From the NCBI RefSeq assembly GCF_000821305.1, contig NZ_CCXK01000015.1, positions 374,528-438,527 on the forward strand: a stretch of DNA of 64,000 nucleotides. Reading direction: 5' to 3'. This DNA is from Clostridium culturomicium. Its GTDB lineage: Bacteria > Bacillota > Clostridia > Clostridiales > Clostridiaceae. The notes under the pieces are model-generated. The model searched no databases. It was given only the letters and a program-made list of their open reading frames with translations, and was not told the origin of the DNA. The position numbers and the translations under genes were made by a program. Shown one piece after another: positions 26,749 through 35,895 of this stretch (position 1 is its first letter; each line of letters opens with the position of its first letter).

Positions 26749-27731
26749 GCTTTTTTATTTAACTCCCTTAGAATACTCCTACATTTATCCATATCTTCAG
26801 TTTCATTATTACAGATAAACATAACCTCTTCCTTGGTATTTTTCAAAATCCTGTTAACCCGGCTTGAAATATATACTAAATCTTTATAGGTAAAAACATC
26901 ACTATCTGCAAAGAATACCATAATATTTACTGGCTTAAGCCCTATATGCTCTTCATTGAAATCATCAGTTATTAATATACCTTCCTCTGCAAGTAAAAAT
27001 CTGATAAATCGCTTTCTTCCAGAATCATCACTCTTAACCCTATATATATTGCTGGTCAAATTCTCCTTTATATCTTTTAACCCTTTATATATTTTATCAA
27101 CTTGCTCTTTATGTGGAACATATATTATAACTTTATTATTAGTATTAATTGACCATTTTAGATAATCATATACACAGTTAGGTATTCCTTCTTCAAGCTT
27201 TACTCTAGTTGAAATAAATCTTGGTTCCGCTATAGGACATTCTAGATCCTCTTTTAAGTTATAAATGGTAATACCACTTCTAAAAACAGGTTCAATTGAA
27301 TAAGTTATCATTGTTCCATAGCTGCCAGAAATACTACACATCAACTTACTTATAGATTCTCTGGTGTACATAGGCCTTGAATTTACTTCATCATAAATTA
27401 TTAAATCAAATTTATCTTCAAGATATATGCCGACATTATGACTGCATATATTTATTTTCCCAACCACTGCTTCACAGTATGGATCATCAATATAGTTTGC
27501 TAAACCTGCAGATAAATCTATCGCATCCTTATCCTTATTTATTATATATAAAATCTTTTTGCCTTCTGCTATTGCGTAATCTAATGTTTTATTAAATATT
27601 GCAGCCCTATTATTAAGTGGTGATACTACATTAATTTTACGCACCTTCTTCATAACACTGCCTAATATCTTATCCTCAATGGATTTCTTAGAGATTTTTT
27701 TAGTTTTATTAGACTTCTTAAAAAACAACAT
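26721..27731 (-). CDS. Degenerate ComFA-like helicase protein
   Basis: This 336-aa protein sits where comFA usually lies, directly before comF. It has helicase-like segments: INVVSPLNNRAAIF, DLIIYDEVN (a DExx-like box near residue 118), a second RecA-like half with VIIYVPHKEQVDKIYKGLK, and YISSRVNR as a weak motif VI. A Walker A GxGKT and the ComFA zinc cysteines are not seen, and it is shorter than typical ComFA (about 430-460 aa). I infer a divergent protein, possibly without ATPase activity. The ATG at 27731 has GGGAG upstream. Confidence 0.65.
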   Translation of the reverse strand: MLFFKKSNKTKKISKKSIEDKILGSVMKKVRKINVVSPLNNRAAIFNKTLDYAIAEGKKILYIINKDKDAIDLSAGLANYIDDPYCEAVVGKINICSHNVGIYLEDKFDLIIYDEVNSRPMYTRESISKLMCSISGSYGTMITYSIEPVFRSGITIYNLKEDLECPIAEPRFISTRVKLEEGIPNCVYDYLKWSINTNNKVIIYVPHKEQVDKIYKGLKDIKENLTSNIYRVKSDDSGRKRFIRFLLAEEGILITDDFNEEHIGLKPVNIMVFFADSDVFTYKDLVYISSRVNRILKNTKEEVMFICNNETEDMDKCRSILRELNKKAWEQGYFRR

Positions 27732-27746
27732 AATAATTCTCCCAAT

Positions 27747-29954
27747 CTACATATGAATTATTTCTCTTATTCTCCACTTCAATCCGGAATATCTTTCAAA
27801 ACTTCTATTATTATTTTTCATAAACTCTACGACTTGAGTATTTCCAACCAAAACAACAAGCTTCTTTGCTCTCGTTATACCTGTATAAAGAAGATTTCTA
27901 TTCATTAGTAGAGGCGGCCCCATAAACATGGGCATAACCACAACAGGGAATTCACTCCCCTGACTCTTATGAATTGTTACTGCGTAAGCTAAAGTTATTT
28001 CGTCTAAATCAGCTTCTTCATACTCTACAACTTTATCATCCTCAAAACTAACCGTTACAGTATTTTTTTCTTCATCTATATCTGTTATGTATCCAACATC
28101 ACCATTAAATACACCTTTACCCTCTTCACAGGTATTTTTCTTGTACCATTCTAAGGTATAATTATTTTTTATCTGCATAACCTTATCGCCAACTCTAAAC
28201 ACAACTTCTCTAAGCTCTTTTTCAGCCTTTTCTTTACCTTTAGGATTCAGCACCTTTTGAAGTTCAATATTTAAATTGTCAATTCCCATATCACCTTTCC
28301 TCATGGGAGATAAAACTTGAATATCCTTAATACTATCCCAGCTTTTATTAAACTTAGGTAGCCTTGTTTTAACCAATCCAATTATTTTTTCCATCATAAT
28401 GTTACTATCGGCTGCTCTCTCCAAATAAAAGTCACTATTCTTAGAATTTAAAATTGGCATTTTTCCTTCATTAATTAAGTGGGCATTTTGAACAATCATA
28501 CTTTCTTGCCCTTGTCTAAATATTTCATTCAATCTTACAACTTTAACAGCTTCACTATCTATGATGTCTCTAAGCACATTCCCTGGACCTACTGACGGCA
28601 GCTGATCCACATCTCCAACTATTATTAATCTAGTTCCTAACTGCATTGCCTTTAAAAGTGCATTCATAAGACTAATATCTATCATGGATGCCTCGTCAAC
28701 TACTAATACATCACACTCAATATTTGAGGTTTCATTTTCAATTTCATCTAAATCACCCTCGTTATACTTTCCTATTTCCAATAATCTGTGTATAGTTTTT
28801 GCTTCTCGCCCAGTTGCCTCAGCCATTCTTTTAGCTGCACGTCCAGTAGGCGCAGCCATAAAAACCTTTAAACCCAAATTTTCAAATATACTTACAATAC
28901 AATTAATTATTGTCGTTTTTCCTGTTCCTGGTCCTCCAGTTATAACTTCTATCCCATTAAGAAAAGCTCCTTCAACAGCTTCTCTTTGTGACTGCGCTAA
29001 CCTGAACTCAGCATTTTTTTCAAAGTTTCTTACTTCTAAATCTATATCTAAAGATAATTTATCATACTTTGTTGTTGCAAGCTCAATTATCTTTTTTGTT
29101 ACAGACATTTCAAGATATAAATAGGACATATTATATACTGCTGCAACTTCTTCTACCTGCTCAATTTTAATTTTTCCGTCTAATATAAGTTCATAAATCC
29201 CTTCATCCATCTTTTCATTACTGATTTCAAGAAGTGTCATGCCTTTAGCAGTAAGCTTTTCTAAAGGTATAAATGTATTACCCATGGCACAAAATTCATT
29301 TATTATATAAGATATTCCACTTTTAATTCTAAAAAGGGAATCTTTTTCTACACCAAGACTTTTAGCAATAGCATCAGCAGTTTTAAAACCAATTCCACTA
29401 ATATATTCTGTCAATATATATGGGTTATCCTTCACTAAGTTTATACAGCTCGCACCAAACCTTTTATAAATTTTCATTGCCATATTAACTGTAATACCAT
29501 AGGCTTGAAAAAACATAATTATATCCTTTGTCACACGCTGTTCAAGATAGGATTTAGTTATAGTATCTATCTTTTTCTTACCTATTCCAGGAATCTCTGC
29601 TAATCTTTCTATACTGTTATCCATTATTTTCAAAGTTTCTTCACCAAAGAAATCAACAATTTTCTTTGCTGTAACCTTTCCAATTCCCTCAATAACTCCA
29701 CTTGCTAAATACTTTTCTATTCCTGATGTGGTTGTTGGAATTATTTCGCAGATAGTCTCCAATTTAAACTGTTTTCCAAATTTAGGATGAACAGTCCATT
29801 CTCCATCTATTTTGTATTCTTGTCCCTCATTAATATATGGAATTGAACCAACTACTGTTACTATTTCCTTCTCACTTTTAATTCTACATATGGTATAGCC
29901 GTTTTCTTCATTTCTAAATACTACACTATCAACCACACCTTCAATAGTTACCAT
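27747..29954 (-). CDS. recD2: RecD2 family 5'-3' DNA helicase
   Basis: This SF1B helicase of 735 aa is of the RecD2/YrrC type, which works without RecBC. It has an N-terminal OB-like region, tandem helix-hairpin-helix motifs (ASGVIEGIGKVTAKKIVDFF, EIPGIGKKKID, YISGIGFKTADAIA), Walker A GGPGTGKTTI around residue 345, Walker B DVLVVDEASMID, and a C-terminal UvrD-like ATP-binding part with YAVTIHKSQGSEFP. It probably acts in replication-fork repair. The ATG at 29954 has AGGAG upstream. The longer frame to 29987 has none. Confidence 0.95.
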   Translation of the reverse strand: MVTIEGVVDSVVFRNEENGYTICRIKSEKEIVTVVGSIPYINEGQEYKIDGEWTVHPKFGKQFKLETICEIIPTTTSGIEKYLASGVIEGIGKVTAKKIVDFFGEETLKIMDNSIERLAEIPGIGKKKIDTITKSYLEQRVTKDIIMFFQAYGITVNMAMKIYKRFGASCINLVKDNPYILTEYISGIGFKTADAIAKSLGVEKDSLFRIKSGISYIINEFCAMGNTFIPLEKLTAKGMTLLEISNEKMDEGIYELILDGKIKIEQVEEVAAVYNMSYLYLEMSVTKKIIELATTKYDKLSLDIDLEVRNFEKNAEFRLAQSQREAVEGAFLNGIEVITGGPGTGKTTIINCIVSIFENLGLKVFMAAPTGRAAKRMAEATGREAKTIHRLLEIGKYNEGDLDEIENETSNIECDVLVVDEASMIDISLMNALLKAMQLGTRLIIVGDVDQLPSVGPGNVLRDIIDSEAVKVVRLNEIFRQGQESMIVQNAHLINEGKMPILNSKNSDFYLERAADSNIMMEKIIGLVKTRLPKFNKSWDSIKDIQVLSPMRKGDMGIDNLNIELQKVLNPKGKEKAEKELREVVFRVGDKVMQIKNNYTLEWYKKNTCEEGKGVFNGDVGYITDIDEEKNTVTVSFEDDKVVEYEEADLDEITLAYAVTIHKSQGSEFPVVVMPMFMGPPLLMNRNLLYTGITRAKKLVVLVGNTQVVEFMKNNNRSFERYSGLKWRIREIIHM

Positions 29955-30183
29955 AAAATCGCTCCTAAAAATTAATATATATACCACTTGATATTTGATT
30001 ACTATAATTTCAATTCTATTTTACATCATTGCTTAAAACAATCCTATACATACTTAAATTTTCAATTCTTATCATAAATCATATTGAAAATAAATATACC
30101 TATTACTATTATAACAAAATTCCTCAATCCTATATCAATACTATAACAATAATATTCTTACTTTTACCTTCTGTTAACATAAG

Positions 30184-30340
30184 CTTCACTCCAAATTTAT
30201 AATTTGGCTAAGTAAAACTTACGTGATAATCTACAAGTGACACTCAAAATCTATAATTTTGTAAGTAGACTTTCCACGGATTACATCTATGCTTTAGCCG
30301 TTCAAACTTACTTAGTTAAGTACTCCACCAAAGGAATCTG
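30184..30340 (+). repeat. Dispersed intergenic repeat, copy C (with a partial second unit)
   Basis: The main unit 30235-30340 reads AGTGACACTCAAAATC, GACTTTCCACGGATTACATC, AACTTACTTAGTTAAGTAC, TCCACCAAAGGAAT. A partial left end (CTTCACTCCAAATTTATAAT, then TTGGCTAAGTA) precedes it at 30184. It lies in the 460-base gap between recD2 and metK, which otherwise holds only the metK terminator. Confidence 0.8.
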
Positions 30341-30364
30341 AAGCTAAGTTTCATATATATATTT

Positions 30365-30398
30365 AAAAAAGCCTACATCACTTTAAAATGATGTAGGC
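30365..30398 (-). terminator. Terminator of metK
   Basis: GCCTACATCA and TGATGTAGGC form a 10-bp stem followed on the minus strand by TTTTTT. Confidence 0.88.
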
Positions 30399-30414
30399 CT
30401 TACATTAGTTTTTA

Positions 30415-31590
30415 TTATAAATATTTTTTTATATCTTCAACTTTATTTAAGCTTTCCCATGGTAAGTCTAAATCAATTCTACCAAAGTGACCATATGCTG
30501 CAGTCTGCTTGTAAATTGGTCTTCTTAAGTCAAGCTCCTTAATAATTGCTGCTGGTCTTAAGTCAAACACCGCATTCACTATCTCTATAATTTTATCTTC
30601 AGCATACTTGCCAGTTCCAAAGGTTTCAATTTCAATAGATACTGGTCTCGCAACTCCTATTGCATAAGCAAGTTGAATCTCAAGCTTATCGGCAACTCCA
30701 GCTGCAACTAAGTTCTTAGCAACCCATCTAGCTGCATATGCTGCAGATCTATCAACCTTTGTTGGATCTTTTCCTGAGAAAGCTCCACCACCATGTCTGC
30801 CTGATCCACCGTAAGTATCTACTATTATTTTTCTTCCTGTTAATCCTGAGTCACCTTGTGGTCCCCCAATAACAAATCTTCCCGTTGGATTAATGAAATA
30901 TCTTGTATTCTCATCCAATAACTCATTTGGAACTACTTCATTTATTACATATTTAATTAAATCTTCTTCTATTTGCTCTCTCGCAATTTCTGGTCCATGT
31001 TGAGTTGAAATTACTATAGTATCTATTCTTACAGGAGTATTTCCTTCATATTCTACTGTAACCTGTGTCTTTCCATCCGGTCTTAAATACTCTAAAGTTC
31101 CGTTCTTTCTTACCTCTGTTAATTTTCTAGATAATCTGTGAGCCATGTAGATTGGTAATGGCATATATGCTTCTGTTTCATTTGTAGCAAAACCAAACAT
31201 CATTCCTTGGTCTCCAGCTCCTATAGCTTCTATACCATCTTTCTCACCTTTTTTGCTTTCTAAAGCCTCATCAACACCCATTGCTATGTCTGATGACTGC
31301 TCATCGACTGAAGTTATTACGGCACACGTATCACAGTCAAATCCGAATTTAGCTCTGTCATAACCAATACCTCTTACAGTCTCTCTAACCACCTTTTGAA
31401 AATCGACATAGCAGTTTGTGCTAATTTCCCCCATAACCATAACTAACCCTGTTGTTACAGCGGTTTCACACGCAACTCTTGCATTTGGATCCTTCTCTAA
31501 AATTGCATCTAAAATTCCATCTGATATCTGATCACAAATCTTATCTGGATGTCCTTCCGTTACTGATTCTGATGTAAATAATCTTCTCAT
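30415..31590 (-). CDS. metK: S-adenosylmethionine synthetase
   Basis: MetK makes S-adenosylmethionine from methionine and ATP in the cytoplasm. It has 391 aa. Motifs are [20 protein letters not shown] near the start, [10 protein letters not shown] in the middle and [19 protein letters not shown] later, covering the methionine, ATP and metal sites. The ATG at 31590 is preceded by AAGGAGG eight bases upstream. The frame to 31614 is a weak extension. A SAM-I riboswitch precedes it, so the enzyme is repressed by its own product. Confidence 0.98.
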   Translation of the reverse strand: MRRLFTSESVTEGHPDKICDQISDGILDAILEKDPNARVACETAVTTGLVMVMGEISTNCYVDFQKVVRETVRGIGYDRAKFGFDCDTCAVITSVDEQSSDIAMGVDEALESKKGEKDGIEAIGAGDQGMMFGFATNETEAYMPLPIYMAHRLSRKLTEVRKNGTLEYLRPDGKTQVTVEYEGNTPVRIDTIVISTQHGPEIAREQIEEDLIKYVINEVVPNELLDENTRYFINPTGRFVIGGPQGDSGLTGRKIIVDTYGGSGRHGGGAFSGKDPTKVDRSAAYAARWVAKNLVAAGVADKLEIQLAYAIGVARPVSIEIETFGTGKYAEDKIIEIVNAVFDLRPAAIIKELDLRRPIYKQTAAYGHFGRIDLDLPWESLNKVEDIKKYL

Positions 31591-31649
31591 TAATATATCC
31601 TCCTTAAATGTCAAGACATATTCTTACCAAAAATACTTAGAGATTATTG

Positions 31650-31692
31650 TGCAAATAATAAAACCTCTTCTTGCACGACAAGAAGAGGTTTA
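31650..31692 (-). terminator. Terminator of the SAM-I riboswitch
   Basis: AAACCTCTTCTTG and CAAGAAGAGGTTT form a 13-bp stem followed by TTATTATTT on the minus strand. It lies 20 bases after the aptamer and would stop transcription when SAM is bound. Confidence 0.9.
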
Positions 31693-31711
31693 GTATAAAC
31701 GAACTAAGCTT

Positions 31712-31815
31712 TTCTTATCTTGCAGTTAAACTGCAGGATTTGGCACCAATGCGTTATTTCACGCTGGTTGCTGGGTTTCATAGGGCCTTTCCCTCCACCA
31801 CTCTTGATAAGAGTA
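31712..31815 (-). promoter_or_regulatory. SAM-I riboswitch (S box) controlling metK
   Basis: The conserved core is visible on the minus strand: P1 CTCTTATC pairs with GATAAG, and AAGAGTGGTGGAGGGA, GGCCCTATGAAACCC, GCAACC, GGTGCCAAATCCTGCA and TGCAAGATAAG follow in order. That is the S-box signature. Confidence 0.97.
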
Positions 31816-31837
31816 TTCTTTTTTTAATTATACAATG

Positions 31838-31866
31838 ATAATATCACAGTAGTTTTATAGTGTCAA
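31838..31866 (-). promoter_or_regulatory. Promoter of the SAM riboswitch-metK transcript
   Basis: TTGACA and TATTAT are 17 bases apart on the minus strand, about 20 bases before the aptamer. Confidence 0.7.
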
Positions 31867-31963
31867 CATTATTTTAATCAATAAATACTAATCCTTATTC
31901 TAGTTTATATTTCTTTAAGACAATAAACTGTATTTTATAAATAAGTTTTAGAAGTTTAAAATA

Positions 31964-31990
31964 AAAAGACATCAATTAATTGATGTCTTT
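31964..31990 (-). terminator. Terminator of the tRNA array
   Basis: The palindrome AAAGACATCAA-TTAA-TTGATGTCTTT is followed by TTATTTTAAA on the minus strand. It lies three bases after the last tRNA. Confidence 0.82.
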
Positions 31991-31992
31991 AA

Positions 31993-32077
31993 TGGTGGAG
32001 GAGGACGGATTCGAACCATCGAAACGAAACGTAACAGATTTACAGTCTGCCCCCTTTGGCCTCTCGGGAACTCCTCC
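31993..32077 (-). tRNA. tRNA-Tyr (GTA), array copy 1
   Basis: This is an 85-nt class II tRNA with a long variable arm. The acceptor GGAGGAG pairs with CTCCTCC, and the anticodon loop CTGTAAA has anticodon GTA. CCA is encoded. It is the last tRNA of the array. Confidence 0.96.
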
Positions 32078-32088
32078 AAAAAATAAAA

Positions 32089-32163
32089 TGGAGCTTCCAG
32101 TCGGAATCGAACCAACAACCTGCTGATTACAAATCAGCTGCTCTACCGTTGAGCCATGGAAGC
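32089..32163 (-). tRNA. tRNA-Thr (TGT), array copy 1
   Basis: This is 75 nt with CCA. The acceptor GCTTCCA pairs with TGGAAGC, and the loop TTTGTAA has anticodon TGT. Confidence 0.96.
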
Positions 32164-32192
32164 AAATTAAATATTTATATTTTAAATTTAAA

Positions 32193-32268
32193 TGGTGGTC
32201 GCAACAGGGATCGAACCTGTGACCCCCTGCTTGTAAGGCAGGTGCTCTCCCAGCTGAGCTATGCGACC
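32193..32268 (-). tRNA. tRNA-Val (TAC), array copy 1
   Basis: This is 76 nt with CCA. The acceptor GGTCGCA pairs with TGCGACC, and the loop TTACAAG has anticodon TAC. Confidence 0.96.
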
Positions 32269-32273
32269 GTGTA

Positions 32274-32358
32274 TGGTGGAGGAGGACGGATTCGAACCAT
32301 CGAAACGAAACGTAACAGATTTACAGTCTGCCCCCTTTGGCCTCTCGGGAACTCCTCC
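32274..32358 (-). tRNA. tRNA-Tyr (GTA), array copy 2
   Basis: This 85-nt gene appears identical to the other Tyr copies of the array. It lies five bases from tRNA-Val copy 1. Confidence 0.96.
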
Positions 32359-32364
32359 ATTTAA

Positions 32365-32439
32365 TGGAGCTTCCAGTCGGAATCGAACCAACAACCTGCT
32401 GATTACAAATCAGCTGCTCTACCGTTGAGCCATGGAAGC
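32365..32439 (-). tRNA. tRNA-Thr (TGT), array copy 2
   Basis: This 75-nt gene is the same as Thr copy 1. Confidence 0.96.
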
Positions 32440-32468
32440 ATATTAAATGTTTATATTTAAATTTAAAA

Positions 32469-32544
32469 TGGTGGTCGCAACAGGGATCGAACCTGTGACC
32501 CCCTGCTTGTAAGGCAGGTGCTCTCCCAGCTGAGCTATGCGACC
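32469..32544 (-). tRNA. tRNA-Val (TAC), array copy 2
   Basis: This 76-nt gene is the same as Val copy 1. Confidence 0.96.
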
Positions 32545-32549
32545 GTATA

Positions 32550-32634
32550 TGGTGGAGGAGGACGGATTCGAACCATCGAAACGAAACGTAACAGATTTAC
32601 AGTCTGCCCCCTTTGGCCTCTCGGGAACTCCTCC
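32550..32634 (-). tRNA. tRNA-Tyr (GTA), array copy 3
   Basis: This 85-nt gene is the same as the other Tyr copies. Confidence 0.96.
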
Positions 32635-32640
32635 ACTTAA

Positions 32641-32715
32641 TGGAGCTTCCAGTCGGAATCGAACCAACAACCTGCTGATTACAAATCAGCTGCTCTACCG
32701 TTGAGCCATGGAAGC
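32641..32715 (-). tRNA. tRNA-Thr (TGT), array copy 3
   Basis: This 75-nt gene is the same as the other Thr copies. No Val gene lies between it and Tyr copy 4. Confidence 0.96.
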
Positions 32716-32749
32716 ATATTAAATGTTATATATTTAATTTAAAGTTGTA

Positions 32750-32834
32750 TGGTGGAGGAGGACGGATTCGAACCATCGAAACGAAACGTAACAGATTTAC
32801 AGTCTGCCCCCTTTGGCCTCTCGGGAACTCCTCC
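32750..32834 (-). tRNA. tRNA-Tyr (GTA), array copy 4 (first transcribed)
   Basis: This 85-nt gene is the same as the other Tyr copies. It is nearest the array promoter. Confidence 0.96.
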
Positions 32835-32913
32835 ACATTATAATTAATTAAGAAACAACTTAATTCTTGATTAATTTTTCATCAATTTATAACTTAGTAA
32901 ACTGACAAGACTT

Positions 32914-32942
32914 AGTATACAATTATATTGATTATTTTTCAA
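32914..32942 (-). promoter_or_regulatory. Promoter of the tRNA array
   Basis: TTGAAA and TATACT are 17 bases apart on the minus strand. The predicted start is about 70 bases before the first tRNA-Tyr. Confidence 0.6.
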
Positions 32943-33021
32943 CCCCTAATTTCATTATTTTTTAATTTTTTTGTTTTTATTTATGCAATATTTATTATTT
33001 AGACTATTTGAATATTGTAAA

Positions 33022-33639
33022 TTAGTAATATATTTCCTTCACCTTATCTGTATCTATATATTTAGAAAAAATCTCCTTAACTTCCTCAAGACTTTCATCA
33101 TCTAATTTTTTTTCTAATATAGCATATACTTTCATCACTCCAAGCTTTTCATTTCTATAAGAAAGATATTCTTCAATTTCATTATATTCTTCTTTAGTAA
33201 GTTTTCTGCAAACCCATAAAATTTTAGCCTTTTCAATAGGATTTAAATCACCAATAATCTCCTCTGCCGTAACTTTAAAAACTTTATTACTTTGAGTTGA
33301 TGAATTTCTTGTTGCATAACTGCTGCTGTTATAACTTTGATTATAATTTAAAATCTCATCGTCACTAACATAAGTATCTTGCATTTTATTTTTTTCTTTA
33401 TCTGAGGTTGAAATTTGATTTTCAGCATTATTCTGTGCTAAATTTTCATTTTTATTCTGATTTTCCTCATTACTTACTTCACTATTTAAATTATCATTAA
33501 CATCAATTGAATTTACTTGTTTTTCATCACTATACTCATTTTTATATGCCTGCTGTATATAATCACTTGCTCCCATTAATAATCCTATATTAAAAATAGT
33601 ATACAGGATAACAAAAATCGAATATTTTTTTCTGTCCAT
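33022..33639 (-). CDS. Unknown membrane-anchored protein with Asn/Glu-rich linker
   Basis: I do not recognise this 205-aa protein. It starts with a basic segment and one hydrophobic helix (residues about 6-24), an uncleaved anchor or signal. A long low-complexity linker (about 35-115) rich in Asn, Glu, Ser and Gln follows. A charged helical C-terminal part begins FKVTAEEIIGDLNPIEKAKILW and ends near YIDTDKVKEIYY. The layout suggests an extracytoplasmic domain on a flexible stalk. It is divergent from the spore gene yyaC, so a role in sporulation is possible but unproven. Confidence 0.6.
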   Translation of the reverse strand: MDRKKYSIFVILYTIFNIGLLMGASDYIQQAYKNEYSDEKQVNSIDVNDNLNSEVSNEENQNKNENLAQNNAENQISTSDKEKNKMQDTYVSDDEILNYNQSYNSSSYATRNSSTQSNKVFKVTAEEIIGDLNPIEKAKILWVCRKLTKEEYNEIEEYLSYRNEKLGVMKVYAILEKKLDDESLEEVKEIFSKYIDTDKVKEIYY

Positions 33640-33737
33640 AACTAAAACCCTCCATTTTTAAAACTATCTAAATTATTCCTTTTTTTTAAGAATTTATACC
33701 GTTTTATCTTCATATAAATTCATATGGAGGTGTTTCT

Positions 33738-34271
33738 GTGAGCAATATAAAGATTCATTATAAAGATCCATTAGGTTATTACTCCTTATCAACCTTTTTA
33801 AAAGAAGAAATTACTACAAACACGATTATTGTTTGTATTGGAACAGATAGATGTATTGGTGATTGTTTAGGACCTCTTGTTGGCAGTATGTTAGAGGAAA
33901 AATTCTTTCCTCTCCCTGTGTATGGCACGATTCAAAATCCAATTCATGCTCTTAACTTAGATGACAAACTAACTTATATAAAAGCTAAACACCCTGACTC
34001 AAAAATAATCGGAATAGATGCTTGCTTAGGTCCACCAGGTAAAATTGGCGAAGTTCAAATAAGAGATTATCCTATAAATCCAGGGAAAGGTGTTGGCAAA
34101 TCACTTCCTCCTGTAGGTGATATTTCAATCATAGGAATTGTTGATTCTAGTGAAATTGATGAACCCTTTACAACTCGAAATATTCGATTAAGTTTAATTT
34201 TAGAAATATCTAAGGTTATAACTAATGGCATTATGCATGGATACTATTTAAGTGCTTTAAGCAAAAAATAA
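33738..34271 (+). CDS. yyaC: YyaC family protein (spore protease-like fold)
   Basis: This 177-aa protein is of the YyaC family, whose fold resembles the germination protease GPR and is found in spore formers. The motifs VCIGTDRCIGDCLGPLVGS and IIGIDACLGPPGKIGEV are diagnostic. Catalytic activity is not established in the family. The start is GTG 33738, with GGAGGTG 9 bases upstream. It stands alone and is followed by a strong terminator. Confidence 0.88.
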   Translation: MSNIKIHYKDPLGYYSLSTFLKEEITTNTIIVCIGTDRCIGDCLGPLVGSMLEEKFFPLPVYGTIQNPIHALNLDDKLTYIKAKHPDSKIIGIDACLGPPGKIGEVQIRDYPINPGKGVGKSLPPVGDISIIGIVDSSEIDEPFTTRNIRLSLILEISKVITNGIMHGYYLSALSKK

Positions 34272-34281
34272 TTCTATGACT

Positions 34282-34326
34282 AAAAAATGCCTAGTATAAA
34301 TTTTAAATTATACTAGGCATTTTTTA
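34282..34326 (+). terminator. Terminator of yyaC
   Basis: AAAAAATGCCTAGTATAA and its complement form a long stem that ends in TTTTTT. Confidence 0.88.
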
Positions 34327-34448
34327 AGATTGAATAAACTATAGCTTAAATGAGCCTTTACACCAAACATATTAGGTTAAGCAGGCTCACATTGTCCAAT
34401 TTTAAGCTTAAATATTCACTTATAGAAAATTTCGATAAAAAAATTTAT

Positions 34449-35480
34449 TTAATATCCGATCGAAACATTATATCCATCATAAGTATCATCTAACTTATCA
34501 ACAAACTCTAACATTTTACCTGTACCACTTGCAACACATGATACTGAATCTTCAGCTATATGTACAGGTACATTAGTAACTTCTTCAATAAGCTTGTCTA
34601 GTCCATCTAATAATGCTCCTCCACCTGTCATTATAATTCCTTGCTCTGCAATATCTGCAGCTAACTCTGGTGGAGTCTTCTCTAGTACAGAATGGGCACA
34701 CTCTGCTATAGCTGTTACAGCTTCTTTAAGCGCCTCTTCCATTTCACTAGCATAAACTGTAATATTCTTAGGCAGTCCAGTAATAAGATCTCGTCCTCTT
34801 ATTTCAGCCTTTTCATCTTCTGCTTTTGGATAAGCACATCCTATACTCATCTTTAGATCTTCAGCTGTTCTTTCCCCAATCATTAACTTATGTTTCTTTC
34901 TTATGTAACGAATTATTGCTTCATCAAAATTATCTCCAGCAATTTTAATGGATTCTCTAACAACCATACCACCTAATGAAATAATTGCGATATCTGTTGT
35001 TCCTCCACCTATGTCTATTACCATATTTCCGCTAGCTCTAGTTATATCAAGCCCAGCTCCTATCGCTGCTGCTAATGGTTCTTCAACTAAAAATACCTTT
35101 TTAGCACCAGCATTTCTTGCTGCATCTTCAACAGCTCTTCTCTCAACTTCTGTTGCTTCGCATGGAACACACATAACAACTCTTGGAGTTGACATCTTTC
35201 GTTTCCCACAAGCCTTCTTTATAAAATGTTCTAACATTTTTTCTGTAACATCATAATCTGATATTACTCCATCTCTTAAAGGACGTATAGCGACAATGTT
35301 TCCTGGTGTTCTACCGATCATTTTTCTAGCTTCTTCGCCAACAGCTAAAACTTTGTTTGCATTTTTATCTATGGCTACAACTGAAGGTTCCTTTAAAATT
35401 ATGCCTTTACCCTTCATAAAAACTAGAACCGTGGCTGTCCCTAAGTCAATACCCATATCCGTTCCTAGACTCCAAAACAT
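34449..35480 (-). CDS. mbl: MreB/Mbl family actin-like cell-shape protein
   Basis: This bacterial actin forms membrane-bound filaments that guide lateral wall synthesis. Phosphate motifs are GIDLGTATVLVF at the start and IDIGGGTTDIAII near residue 160. The adenosine motif IIMTGGGALLDGLDKL is near residue 285. It is 343 aa, normal length. I call it mbl and not mreB because it directly follows spoIIID, as mbl does in Bacillus subtilis, and no mreCD lie nearby. The start ATG 35480 is preceded by AGGAG. Confidence 0.9.
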   Translation of the reverse strand: MFWSLGTDMGIDLGTATVLVFMKGKGIILKEPSVVAIDKNANKVLAVGEEARKMIGRTPGNIVAIRPLRDGVISDYDVTEKMLEHFIKKACGKRKMSTPRVVMCVPCEATEVERRAVEDAARNAGAKKVFLVEEPLAAAIGAGLDITRASGNMVIDIGGGTTDIAIISLGGMVVRESIKIAGDNFDEAIIRYIRKKHKLMIGERTAEDLKMSIGCAYPKAEDEKAEIRGRDLITGLPKNITVYASEMEEALKEAVTAIAECAHSVLEKTPPELAADIAEQGIIMTGGGALLDGLDKLIEEVTNVPVHIAEDSVSCVASGTGKMLEFVDKLDDTYDGYNVSIGY

Positions 35481-35579
35481 CTAAATTTCACTCCTGCTCA
35501 TTAGTATTTTCTTCTTTCTGAAATACTATACAATATTTACTAAAGATTATATTACATGTTTATTATATTACTATTCTAA

Positions 35580-35834
35580 TTAACCTTCAATTGTTTTATA
35601 CTTCATTTTTGTGGCTTTTCCACCTCTTATATGTCGTTCAGCCTTATTTAAATCCAAAATATTTTTGGCTTCTTCTGCTATTTGAGCATTAATTTTTGGT
35701 AATCTTTCAGTCATATCTTTGTGAATTGTACTTTTACTTACTCCAAAAACCGATGCCGTCTTTCTTATTGTGGCCTCGGACTCTATAATATATTTTGCTA
35801 CTTCTAATACTCTATCTTCAATATAGTCTTTCAA
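35580..35834 (-). CDS. spoIIID: Sporulation transcriptional regulator SpoIIID
   Basis: SpoIIID is a mother-cell DNA-binding protein that activates and represses sigma-E and sigma-K genes. In this 84-aa protein, the helix-turn-helix is TIRKTASVFGVSKSTIHKDM at residues about 22-41, and a basic C-terminal tail contains RHIRGGKATKMKYK. A good AGGAGG precedes the ATG. It is flanked by spoIIQ and mbl in the order of Bacillus. I could not find a convincing sigma-E promoter upstream. Confidence 0.95.
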   Translation of the reverse strand: MKDYIEDRVLEVAKYIIESEATIRKTASVFGVSKSTIHKDMTERLPKINAQIAEEAKNILDLNKAERHIRGGKATKMKYKTIEG

Positions 35835-35895
35835 AGTGTTACCTCCTTAACCCTTCTATAATTATAAATATGCTAACATCAGCTTTTAAATTACC

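Noticed and set aside
32056..32670. Open frames of 68-102 aa across the tRNA array (for example 32188-32394 and 32443-32670)
   Set aside because: They are translations of tRNA genes and their spacers. Such frames recur wherever these tRNAs are repeated and are not proteins.
31993..32834. Regular repeats suggesting a CRISPR array
   Set aside because: The repeated units are tRNA-Tyr, tRNA-Thr and tRNA-Val genes with full cloverleafs, not short repeats with unique spacers. No cas gene is present.
35835..35890. Sigma-E promoter upstream of spoIIID
   Set aside because: A GCATATT is present, but no CATACAAT-like -10 lies at the right distance.
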